Source of the DNA: Pleurotus ostreatus/Saccharomyces cerevisiae fusant
Lineage: Eukaryota > Opisthokonta
DNA length: 13,466 nucleotides
Reading direction: 5' to 3'
Assembly (NCBI GenBank): GCA_024196135.1
Contig: JAMQCK010000967.1
Location: 1-13,466, forward strand
Positions 1-8,577 of the stretch are shown here, piece after piece (positions within the stretch are counted from its first letter, which is position 1; every line of letters begins with the position of its first letter). The position numbers and the translations under genes were made by a program. The notes under the pieces were generated by a model. That model was not told the DNA's origin. It did no database searches and saw only the letters and a list, made by a program, of their open reading frames with translations.

Positions 1-18
1 GATATTCCGGTGTCCCAT
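1..18 (-). CDS. Possible 5' end of a minus-strand gene cut by the window edge
   Basis: On the minus strand an ATG at 18-16 opens a frame reading MGHRNI to the window edge. The 60-80 bases before it on that strand are rich in C and T, and the ATG follows AAA. That is how the leader and start context of many fungal genes look. Six codons are too few to recognise a protein, so this rests on context only. It could be chance. Confidence 0.2.
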
Positions 19-1061
19 TTTGCGTCGTCGAAGGCGTGAATGAAGGAGAACGAGAAGCGAGATGAAGCAGAGAGGTGAAACAGATATGGGCCCCGACGCA
101 AAGGGACGATTAGGTGTAGGTGATCAAGGGGGAGCGCTAAGGTGGAGTGGGAATGCAAGAACTAGCAGAGCTTGACCAGATAAAGGGCAAGGAGCGTAGA
201 GGGGACGGTGTTTCCAGAACCCGTTGGCGTAGGTAATGGGGTCGAAGTCAGGGCTTAGTTGGGCCGCGGACGAAGAGCTAAGTCGAGGACGGATGGGTCA
301 GTACATGGTAGGCAAATGATTATCGGGCAACGCACCTGATCGCCGGCCGGAGGGGACACCTGTGCAAGAGCAAGCGAGCAGAGGTAGACTGGCGCAGAAG
401 TAGCGACTGTGGCGAGGTCCGCCACTAGAACGCATTCGCGGCTGGAGAGTCAGTGGTGATGGGGGCGGCTGAAAAGGACGAGCAAGCCCATTTGATATCG
501 CGGCACTGAGCGTAGCGACGCGCCGTTGCTCCCACAGCACGTGTGCGACCGACTTCCCGCGCCTGCTCACCTGCAAGAGACGGCCGAGGCCCCGGAGATT
601 CAGAACAAAAGCATCAACATGATGTGTCGAGGCACCACAGAGGTTATAAACAGATCTGTGGGAAGGACGCAAGCTCGAGAGAGAGGGCGCGTTTCTGAGG
701 TCAGGAGAGGAGGCCATACTGCCTGCTCTTTAGCGCTTCCATTCGGAAGAAACTCCAGATAAGCGACGGGCGCACGATTGTCTTCAGCGAAGTGCAGCAG
801 AAAATGGACAGGCACAATGGAGTGGAGCCAACCTCTTAGGCGATGCCATGTGAGAAGTCGAACCGCCACAAATTCCTTCTTCTGCCTCTCCCTCTGAATC
901 AACTCTGGATGCTGCCCAGCTTCGTGCACGAATCGTGGGTGTCTTCCGTGATATATATAGTTCATGCGCGGGCTCCTCGTATGGTGGTACAACTGAGAGA
1001 TACCCAAAGATGTCGGGAAATAACGAAAGCCTCGTAAGTAGCTTGTGAGCAATCGTCGCAG
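19..1061. other. Intergenic or unresolved region left of ESS2
   Basis: I see no recognisable gene in this stretch. The side next to 1062 should carry the ESS2 3'UTR and terminator, because ESS2 is on the minus strand. A run of alternating TA lies at 951-959. Several frames are open but resemble no family I know. One minus-strand frame is open from 717 to 301, is stopped by TGA at 300-298, and is open again from 297 to 127 in the same frame. The second part has a protein-like stretch (DFDPITYANGFWKHRPLYAP). This might be an exon of an unrecognised gene, or chance. Confidence 0.5.
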
Positions 1062-2674
1062 TCATCCACGACCAGGAGTAGGCGTCCACCGCATCGAAGC
1101 GATATCCTTCTGCTTCGCTCTATTCCACCCACTTTCTCGCTCCATCGCGTCCGCCCGCCTCTGCGCACCAACCGTCCGATCCAACAACCTTCGCGCCGCC
1201 GGCGTCAAGTTTCCCTCACGCTCTCGCCGCGTCGTCCAGCTCGGCGGCGGCATAGCTTCCTTCTTCACCCCGCGCATGATCCCGTCGCGCTCGCGGATGC
1301 TCTTGCTGGCGCTCTGGCTGAGCTTGCGCGAGATGACCTCGCGCTGCGTGGGTTCGGCGACGCGGAAGGGGGTGGGCGGCTCATCGATGGAGTCGGAGGA
1401 GAGGATGCGGGGTGTGCCGGCCAGGGTGCCCCACGTCATGAGCTCTTTCATGCGCGCAGGGCCGAGCTGGTCGGGAGTAGGGGTAGGGAGGTTGGGGACG
1501 AGGTTGAAGGAGTCGGAGGAGCTGAGAGAGGTGTTGCTGTCTGCAGGAATAGTCAGCGTGGGTCGGAATAGAAACGGGCACAGTGTACTGACAGGCAGTA
1601 CCCATGATGGCAGCATCTATACGACTTCGTGTAGGACTGGGTGGCTCAGATCTCGATTTCTCGCCCTCCTCTTGTTCAGGTAGGCGCGTGTTCGTATGCT
1701 TGATGACCCTCTCCTTTGGCTTGGGCTCGGTAGGCTTGGGGTGATATGGACTTTCATCCGCGTCCGGCGGGAACATAAGCTGGTTTCGTGCCTACAAACC
1801 AATTAGTCATACATTGTGAATGGGGAACATGTAAACGCACCTTGAACCTCCATGCTTGTACGCCGGGATCTCGCTCGTCCTTCTTCTGCGTAAGGACCTT
1901 CTCGTCGTGATCGCCTTCGCTCTCGCCGTACTTCGCGAGAGTCAGGGCCAGAGCTTGCTCCTTCTCCTTCGCATCACTCTCTTTGTCTTCCTCCGCACCC
2001 TCCTTCCCTCCATCCTCGCTCTTCATCCCCTCGATCAGGCCGCGCACCGTGGCATCAGGGTACTCAATCCTCAACTTCCCCCGCACACCCGCGCCCTCAA
2101 TCCCCTCCGCCTCCGCCGCCTTCCCCTCCAACAACAGCTGCCGCTTCCGATATCCATCCTCAATCGCCTTCACCGCCTTCCTTTGCGCCTCGAACGCCCA
2201 CCCATGCGCCTCCCGCCGCTTCTCGTTCTCGTCGTCCAGAATCCGCGTGAAGCTCGAATTGTCCTCCGACGTGAACCTTGCCTGGAACTCGTCGAGGCTC
2301 AGGTTCAGCCCCTTCGCCTGCTCGTCGCGCTCGAGGCGCGCGCGCTTGGCGGGCCGCGGGGTGTCCTCGACGTCACCCGGGCGGTATCGCGGGGTCGCGC
2401 CGGTGAATGGGGTCGCGCCGAGGTCTTCGAGGCGCCGGACGGTGTTCTGTATCCTAGTTTCGTCGCCGGATTCTACGGTGGAGAGCCAGTCGTTGGTCGC
2501 GTCGAGGTGGTGGAGGGAGGGGAAGAAGTCGCGCGCGATGATGTGGGAGAGCGCGGCGGTGTACTCGTCTTCTTCGAGGACGATTTGGCGATTCAGGGAG
2601 CGCTCGGCGGTTGCATACTTGGTCTGAATGAGAGCTGAAGAGGAGGAAGCTGGCGTTTGGCGCGGAGTCGACAT
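1062..2674 (-). CDS. ESS2: ESS2/DGCR14 family nuclear protein (splicing factor), 3 exons
   Basis: Homologue of metazoan ESS2/DGCR14 and S. pombe Bis1, a nuclear protein associated with late spliceosomal (C) complexes. My exon model is 2674-1841, 1791-1602 and 1540-1062. The introns are 1840-1792 (49 bp, GTGCGT..TAG, phase 0) and 1601-1541 (61 bp, GTACTG..CAG, phase 1). The spliced protein is 500 aa, close to the family's usual 450-500. Family marks include VLEEDEYTAALSHIIARDFF (about residues 32-51), a TPFTGATPRY segment (88-97), a charged helix near 145-175, and WRFKARNQLMF across the first splice junction (275-285). The C-terminus ends with the typical RWTPTP tail. A K/E/D-rich stretch lies around 220-265. 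The start is the only in-frame ATG; a longer frame begins at GTG 2716 and is preceded by a stop. The gene follows the Hsp70-like gene on the same strand, with its own 720-bp upstream region. Confidence 0.9.
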
Positions 2675-3394
2675 GAGGGGTGGGTGTAAGAGTGAAGGGA
2701 ATGGTGTGGACGCCACATCAAGCGCCAGTCATGTGTATGCCACGCGATGATGTTCAACCTTTCCGGGAATACTGACAAGACCTCGAGAACATGAAGCAAT
2801 CTGTAGATCTACATTGTACCTCTACACTCGATGGCACAGCTAGTAGTCAAAGGTTGAAGGATCAGACCAAGCCGGCCGCATTCAAGTTCGTCAGTCGTTT
2901 CGCGACACAATACCAGCGTTTACTTCAGACACAGGTTCGTCACTGCGCGTTCATTGAGGAAAAATTCCATCTTTCGCTCGCCAGGGACTTAGACTGACGA
3001 TCCAAGCGCAGATCCAAGCGCCAACCAAACTTCGGCAAATGATCGTTGCCTGGAAGGGGTACCACTGAGTAGCGCAAAGTAGATCTCGACGGTCGTTCGC
3101 GAGGGCGGGTGTTGGAGTCACGGTAAAGACGCCACAAGATATGCGGCGACGACGACAAAAATTCCAATTTATATCAGACAATAGCGCGCCCTAGAAGCTC
3201 TCAGGGCCCGCTTTGGGCCATTTCGCCTAAGGCGCGTACTACTACACGGATTGAGCCCCCTAAAGTGACACGCGGTCGTTGTTCAATGGTTATATATGAT
3301 CTGCGCGCGTCCTCTGGAAGACCATCAATTGAGTGCATCTTCAGATACGGCCGCAGCGAGAACCTACCTCTGTTCGACTTTCTGCAAAGCGAGG
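2675..3394. other. Spacer: ESS2 upstream region and Hsp70-like gene 3' flank
   Basis: Both neighbours are on the minus strand. The part near 2675 should be the ESS2 promoter and leader, and the part near 3394 the 3'UTR of the Hsp70-like gene. I found no convincing protein gene. The plus strand at 3070-3121 has a weak tRNA-like pattern: an A-box-like TAGCGCAAAGTAGA at 3070-3083, and GTG-TTGGAGT-CAC at 3109-3121, which looks like a T arm whose loop differs from TTCRANT by one base. The D stem and acceptor stem do not pair, so I do not call a tRNA. Confidence 0.5.
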
Positions 3395-5734
3395 TCAGTC
3401 GTCAAGTCGTGACAGTCGTCTCAAAACACGCACGGTAGTCGCGTCTATCCAGGCAATTTGAGCTTTGAGCTCGGTCATACCAAATAACAGCACGACGTCG
3501 TACTCGAGCTTCCAGTATGACTCGCCTTCCGGGTTGATGTGGCTCGTTGCTTGCTCATTGATCCTCGCGTCTGGCTCTATGTTGCAGAGCACACTGTACT
3601 TGTCTTTCGGGAGATCAGACATCAGTTCGGCAGTAGCAAACGTGAATCTACCTTTGTCTTCATCCATCCATTCAGGTTTTGCTTTTGTACCCCGATATAC
3701 GTATACGGCGGTCGAGTGAGTACCAGATGGGTGCTCCCGAGTCTTCCTCGAAAATGACTCCCTGAACTCTTGTTCCTGAGCTACCTGGGTATTCTGCGCA
3801 AAGGAAATCGGTTTGTGCTCGCTGAAAGTTCAAGGAGCATACCACAGGGAGGATGATCGTAAAGCGACCAGGAAGACGCTGTTCTCCGGCTACATTTGTG
3901 TACATTGTATCGCGTCGCTGGCGATGGGCCGGCAAGGCATCCCAGTATAGTGCCGCACTACCGACTCCGTACGTATAACGAGATACACGAATCGTCACGC
4001 GCCCTTGCAAGAGGAATAGTACACCCCCGTCCGCGACGGCCTTATTTCTGTAAACACGAAATTGCGCGCAGTGAGTTGAATGAATGGCATCTGATCGCTC
4101 GACGCTTACACGTGAGTATCAGGCCGGCAAACATCGATATCCAGCTTGCCCAGGGATTCCTTCAGACGTGCGAACAGGAGGGGAGATGCCCCAAATCCAC
4201 CGACAATGTAGACCGACTGAGTACGGATAAGCCTCTGCGCAAGCAACGACGGCGACATGGGGACGTACAGTGATTCTCTTCCTCCGCAATTGGACCACTG
4301 CCAGCTGCTCCAAGACCGCGTTGTAGATAGCATCGATGCACGGCTGAAAGAAGCCCGCTGCTACATCCCTGCGAAGCGATAAAACTTTGCATCTCTGAAG
4401 AGAATGAATAGCGAGCTTACCCTGGAATCTTGAGCTGTCCGTTACGTACAGCTAGTGCAGGATCGGTATCCTTGAACGTTCCGAACTTGACGATTGCAAC
4501 GTCCGTCGAATTCTTAATAGTCAGCTTCGCGTGCTTGTCGAAAATCTGTGCCATATACGGCACGTCTGCCTCCCACTTGGAATCCTTGAATTTTGCTGCA
4601 AAGTCTCAGCTAGTCAATCGTCATAACACAGCGAAGTAACGTACATCGTAGATGCTCCTCGGCGCGCCGTGTGACAAATACTGAGCCTTGACGTATGCCT
4701 GTAATACGAGTTATCATGGCCATATATGAGAAATGAAGGGAGCGTACAACGAGAAGCAGCGATTTCGGAGAAGGTCGTCCCAGCAGCGCGCGCAGAGTTC
4801 GTAGCATATGCGCTTAGGTCCAATGTACCGCCTCCAGCATCGACAAGGATAACGCCGTTGCCATCCTGCACTGACGCGTAAGCCTCGTGTGAAGCATTTA
4901 ATTGCATGCGACGCACTTTGAGACAATCCAAAACAAGGCCATGATGGCCGCAAAAGTGAAGGCTTGCTTCTCCTTCGGTAACGAATTGGATGCGCTCCTC
5001 GGCTTCGTGCTGGCTCTCCACGAGACCTGCACTGAATGCGGCAGCACGTAAGTGCGCTTGTTGAGCACCTCCCCAGCCGTTGGGGTGTGTGATCGCGAAA
5101 TTAGCCGTGCTAAGGAGAGCCTTCCACAGAGTCCCGCCGTTGGGAAGCGTCTCTTGTATGAATGCCCGCAAGCAGGACAAAAGATATCTCATAAAATCGG
5201 CAAGGACGTCGTGGACGGTCTTGGACGGAGGTAGAGGAGGTAATGACTGGTCGGGCGCCGTGGAGTCGGAGTAATTAGGTGCCAGACGAAGCTTGAACCT
5301 GTGCCGCGACTTCAGAAGCGGAGGACAAGGATGACTCGCCACAAACCATTCTGCCTTCGACCATCCTTCAACTTCGGCTGCCTCGATATTGCTATCCAGC
5401 AAGGTTTCGGCCCCTGCGGCCTTGACATCGCCCTCTGCGTCGTAGAATAAGACCGTTGGAACTTTGGCATTGCCGCCGATCTGCTCTTGTCCTGGGAATC
5501 TACTCGAACCATCAGCGCAAGAACCATAAGGATGTAGAGCAGTTTTCTTACCGTGTAACTCCTTTGACTTCTGGAACACGTCCTGGGACTGCAATGCTAC
5601 TCTGTATCAAGAACAGTCGGTGACTCGATAGAGAGGCGTACTCACCAGTACGATATACCGCTGTAGGTCGTACCTATGTCAAAGGACACAAATAGCTTTC
5701 GGTCATCACCATCGTACGCTTCAAGCTGCGACAT
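3395..5734 (-). CDS. HSPA12-like Hsp70-family ATPase, 11 exons
   Basis: Divergent Hsp70-superfamily protein of the kind expanded in agaricomycetes and related to HSPA12A/B. My exons are 5734-5646, 5596-5552, 5499-5347, 5298-4917, 4865-4748, 4698-4645, 4595-4421, 4368-4269, 4216-4110, 4047-3843 and 3793-3395. All junctions keep frame and give 608 aa. ATPase signatures are phosphate-1 SFDIGTTYSGISY (17-29), FVTEGEASLHF in the middle of the ATPase domain, phosphate-2 VDAGGGTLDLS (231-241), and the adenosine motif VYIVGGFGASPLL (374-386). CRPDTHVNKAVADG follows near 402-415. The C-terminal part ends with VVLLFGMTELKAQIAW and lacks a classic DnaK substrate-binding domain or EEVD tail, as expected for this subfamily. 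Most introns are 48-52 bp. Introns 3 (5299-5346, 48 bp) and 4 (4866-4916, 51 bp) are stop-free and divisible by three. For intron 5 I chose donor GTACGC at 4747 because it keeps a conserved Cys (SRCIRQGSVFV). The family fold is sure; the client or substrate is unknown. Confidence 0.88.
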
Positions 5735-6143
5735 GATTGTCGACACGTCCAGGAGTGTAGGGAAAAGTGAGAGGGCGTGCTCAAAGCCAGGTAAGCGCCC
5801 AATCGATCCACTGTGGGAAGATAGGGTCACCGGTTAGCAAGACGATCGGAAGGTTCTTCGATAGGGTACTCGCCCGAGTAACGTTAGGTCTTGAAGCCTC
5901 GAGGCTCGAACGCGGCCGTGATGGATTCGATAGAGGAAGACTTTTGACTAAGACGCGGAAACGTGTATTGCGCGTGTGCGCCGTTCTTCCCGAGCGCTCA
6001 TCTCCCTGCTGTTCCCTACCAGCTGCCAATGTTCGATAGCATAACCAAGAGGATTTGGGGTGGTAATACTGGGTGCGCTTGATCTTCTTCATTACGACTT
6101 GCATTGACAATCAGGTAGACATGACGAATACTTTGACGATCAT
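5735..6143. promoter_or_regulatory. Shared divergent promoter region (Hsp70-like / coiled-coil gene)
   Basis: This 409-bp stretch separates two head-to-head starts, so it should carry the upstream elements of both. A GAA-GG-TTC pair at 5849-5856, followed directly by another TTC, resembles two units of a heat-shock element. A full element needs at least three alternating units and I do not see the third, so heat control is only a suggestion. The frames open across this region have no family resemblance and I treat them as chance. Confidence 0.5.
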
Positions 6144-6219
6144 ATGTCCTCGGAATCCGATGCGTCGTCGCAAAGAAGCGCGAGGCGCGATGAGACCAGC
6201 GGGCGAGAAGGCGCCGTGA
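6121..6219 (+). promoter_or_regulatory. Upstream ORF overlapping the coiled-coil gene start
   Basis: An ATG 23 bases before the likely start codon opens a 32-codon frame that ends in TGA at 6217-6219, inside the main coding region and in a different frame. If the mRNA begins upstream of 6121, scanning ribosomes would meet this ATG first, which would lower translation of the main protein. The transcription start is not known, so whether it lies in the mRNA is unproven. Confidence 0.35.
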
Positions 6220-7592
6220 AGGAGCTGAGTCGGAGCGGGGAACAGGGCGCCGATGCCGACATCAGGAAGCGTGCCTCGCGCGCGCGCCCGGCAGCACACG
6301 AGGAAGCGCAAGTGGGCAAATCTCGCCACCGCCACAGCCAGACGCCACAACATAATCGTTCCCTGGAGCAGGTTGATCAGCATATCCTAGTGGAGAAGGA
6401 GTACTTGCACCGAGTAAAGGCACGAGCCACGACAGCGGAACGAGCGAACAAGGATCTACGCCGCTGCGCGGACGAGCAGAACAGCGCCTGGCATCAAGAG
6501 CGCGAGCAGCTGACGAGCGCCTTGCGCGCCAAGGACCACGAAATAGCCGACCTTGCGCTAAGACTGGCAGCTCTGCAGGATAGGTTGAACGTTACCGAAA
6601 AGGAGAGAGATGAACTACGCCACCTGTCTGAGCACCAGTGCCCCGATGGGCTTTTGGACGCTGACATGCAGGCCGGTCGCTTCTCAGAGGTTTCCGACAG
6701 CCTTTCGGAGGCCGATGTTCAAGCACAGGTCGAGACGCTGAACGGAGAGGTCACGCAGCTCGCCAATTGTATTGCGGAGGATGCAATGACGGAGCATGCG
6801 TCTGGCGAAGGGAACCCCATCACTCCTCAGATGCAACATCACGCCGAGGGCGTTCTGGGAACGCACATGATGGAGGCGTTAGCGCTACATCGTCCGGACG
6901 AAGACAGCCATACGACTTACCTGCAGATCGCCCTGCAAATTTGTCTTAATCGTCGGCTTGCGTTATTGATTAGATCCTGGAAGTTCGACGCCCGGGGCGC
7001 GTCACAGGAGTGGGAGGCTATGTACAATCAAGTACAGGACGCCGGTGAGTGGCATCAGCGTTCTGCAGGATGGCCTCTGACCAGCGACTCAGAAGGAGTC
7101 TCTGTTGCTCGACAATGGCGGGCTATGACTCGACGCAGCATGCGGCTGGACTCGCCAAATAAACAGCGTATCCAAGCGGAAACTACCAAGCAGTTTGCCT
7201 CGTTGTTGGCAGTAGTGAAGGTGGTTGCACACCGGGGGCGTACGCTTTACGCGGCCGAGACGCTCTTGCGATCCTTTGGTGATCGAATCGCCTCCTTGAT
7301 TGCTTTGGCCATGGACATCAACGAGAGCGTAGGATTTGGCGTGGCCTCCCAGGATCTCATGGTCTATGCTGCACCAAGCGGCGCCCGCTTCGACCAGCGC
7401 CACATGACGGACTATTGGGGGAGTCCGAGGTCCAAGGGCGGGGCTATCGAAGATACCGTCGCGGGCACTTGCGCTTTAGGGCTGAGAAGGAGACCGGGGA
7501 CGATCGCAGGTACGCGCGATGCACCTGGTGCAGACCTTGTGCTCTTGCCAGTGGGTGTCGTTCTGTGCTCGACGCTGCAGACGCATTCGTAG
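6144..7592 (+). CDS. Coiled-coil protein of an uncharacterised basidiomycete family
   Basis: I cannot assign a function. The N-terminal 70 residues are polar, charged and probably disordered. Residues about 74-162 form a heptad-rich helix, likely a coiled coil (for example LTSALRAKDHEIADLALRLA). The C-terminal half looks globular and helical, with ADVQAQVETLNGEVTQLA, YLQIALQICLNRRLALLIRSW and DLMVYAAPSGARFD. From memory, this order (coiled coil, a 'LNxEI/VxQ' segment, 'LQxALQxCLN', 'APxGxxFD') recurs in hypothetical proteins of agaricomycetes; I could not check that. The frame is open throughout (482 aa), but a strong intron sits inside it: donor GTGAGT at 7045, acceptor CAG ending at 7092, 48 bp, stop-free. 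Splicing gives DAEGVSVARQWRAMTRR and 466 aa, and I favour the spliced form. The ATG at 6144 fits the coding start, but an overlapping upstream ORF begins at 6121. No signal peptide or membrane segment is obvious. Confidence 0.7.
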   Translation: MSSESDASSQRSARRDETSGREGAVKELSRSGEQGADADIRKRASRARPAAHEEAQVGKSRHRHSQTPQHNRSLEQVDQHILVEKEYLHRVKARATTAERANKDLRRCADEQNSAWHQEREQLTSALRAKDHEIADLALRLAALQDRLNVTEKERDELRHLSEHQCPDGLLDADMQAGRFSEVSDSLSEADVQAQVETLNGEVTQLANCIAEDAMTEHASGEGNPITPQMQHHAEGVLGTHMMEALALHRPDEDSHTTYLQIALQICLNRRLALLIRSWKFDARGASQEWEAMYNQVQDAGEWHQRSAGWPLTSDSEGVSVARQWRAMTRRSMRLDSPNKQRIQAETTKQFASLLAVVKVVAHRGRTLYAAETLLRSFGDRIASLIALAMDINESVGFGVASQDLMVYAAPSGARFDQRHMTDYWGSPRSKGGAIEDTVAGTCALGLRRRPGTIAGTRDAPGADLVLLPVGVVLCSTLQTHS

Positions 7593-7921
7593 TGCGTATC
7601 TGTTGTAGACGAATCGCATGGGTGCAGGATCTGGGAAGTCGCGCAAATGACAAACCATGACTTGACCGTCATCGTGTGATCGTCGATGTGATATCCCTTT
7701 AGTATGTCCGATGGAGGCAGGTACTCTCAAGCTTGAGGCAGACCTGCAACGACACTAAGTACTGCAGACGGAGGTGGCCGGCCATCGTCTGTCTGACTTC
7801 CCATCCCCATAGAGCGAGGTCATCGTTGGTCGATCCAGACTTGCCATCTACCTCCCCTTGAGACCACATCGCTCTCACCACCCTCATCCGTATAAACAGA
7901 CTCGAATTAGAATCATACATA

Positions 7922-7945
7922 ATGCGTCGTGCGTACGCGACGCAT
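7922..7945. repeat. Perfect inverted repeat, 8-bp stem and 8-nt loop
   Basis: ATGCGTCG at 7922-7929 is mirrored by CGACGCAT at 7938-7945, with an 8-base spacer that contains the palindrome CGTACG. It would form a hairpin in RNA or DNA. It lies 330 bp past the coiled-coil gene stop, so a role in 3' processing is possible but not shown. Confidence 0.6.
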
Positions 7946-8152
7946 GCAGTCGTCGCAGGGTATGCATGCGCCGTCGTACGAAGGATACATAGTGGACACG
8001 CGTCGTCATCGTAGTACGGGCTACAAGCAAATCATAAGCAGTGCGCGCCGGGGGCTTGCAGCGGGACAATGTGTGTGGTTTCGTAAGCTATAGGGAGTGA
8101 CTGGGCGCCCGTCGTCAGTACTGCTGCTGCGAGGAGACGACTGCGTGCGCGG

Positions 8153-8184
8153 GGTGGTTGGGTGGCAGGGTGGTTGAGTGGCAG
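8153..8184. repeat. Two-copy 16-bp G-rich tandem repeat
   Basis: The unit GGTGGTTGGGTGGCAG (8153-8168) is repeated at 8169-8184 with one change (G to A at 8177). Runs of three or more G lie at 8151-8154, 8160-8162, 8168-8170, 8184-8186 and 8189-8191, so the plus strand could form a guanine quadruplex, although one loop would be 13 nt long. Confidence 0.6.
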
Positions 8185-8577
8185 GGCAGGGCCATCTGGG
8201 GCGAAGAGGACCCTGCGGCCCGGGCTGCAACGTGTCGGTGGCAGCGACACCGACAGCTACAGCCACCCAACCACGCCACGCGCACGCACAACTGTCTGGG
8301 CGAGCAATGTTGTAATGGAACGGGGGAATGGGTGGATAATACTTAATAGAGGAAGAATGTAGGAAAAAGAGATGGTGGGCATATAATGTATAAAGATGTC
8401 GCAAGGGGTACGTATAGCGGGTACAGAACACACAAAGCGTTTCCCGAAAGTTGGTGAAAGAATTCAGGTAGGCGCCACCGAGGGCGCCGCAATCTCATTG
8501 CGCGGGTTCGACATCCACTTCCGACGACGCGACATCAGCTTGCCTCTGGGGTATGCGCGCTCAACAGCGCGACGCTC

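Larger units (their letters stand above)
7593..8577. other. Tail-to-tail spacer between coiled-coil gene and nudE
   Basis: Both neighbouring genes end into this 985-bp stretch, so it should contain two 3'UTRs and two polyadenylation sites. I see no gene. It holds a perfect 8-bp inverted repeat at 7922-7945 and a G-rich tandem repeat at 8153-8184. AT-rich sequence at about 8336-8395 lies close to the nudE stop, where its transcript could end. Confidence 0.55.

Noticed and set aside
1045..1683. 212-aa plus-strand ORF
   Set aside because: It is the antisense shadow of ESS2 exon 3 and intron 2. The minus-strand reading has clear ESS2 family motifs and this one has none.
1856..2638. Plus-strand ORFs of 260 and 214 aa
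   Set aside because: Both lie antisense to ESS2 exon 1. Their Leu/Arg/Ser-rich composition is typical of GC-rich shadows.
2675..2716. Longer ESS2 N-terminus starting at 2716
   Set aside because: That frame begins with GTG, not ATG, and has a stop just upstream. The first in-frame ATG is at 2674.
3070..3121. Functional tRNA gene
   Set aside because: Only the A-box-like and T-arm-like parts fit. The D stem, anticodon stem and acceptor stem do not pair.
3896..4273. 125-aa plus-strand ORF
   Set aside because: It is antisense to Hsp70-like exons 8-10, which carry the adenosine motif. It has no resemblance to any family I know.
4747..4750. Donor GTTGTA at 4750 for Hsp70-like intron 5
   Set aside because: It keeps frame, but GTACGC at 4747 is the better donor and restores a Cys that I recall as conserved in the family.
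5767..6110. ORFs of 90 aa (plus) and 109 aa (minus) in the divergent spacer
   Set aside because: They overlap each other, lack any family pattern, and sit where promoters are expected.
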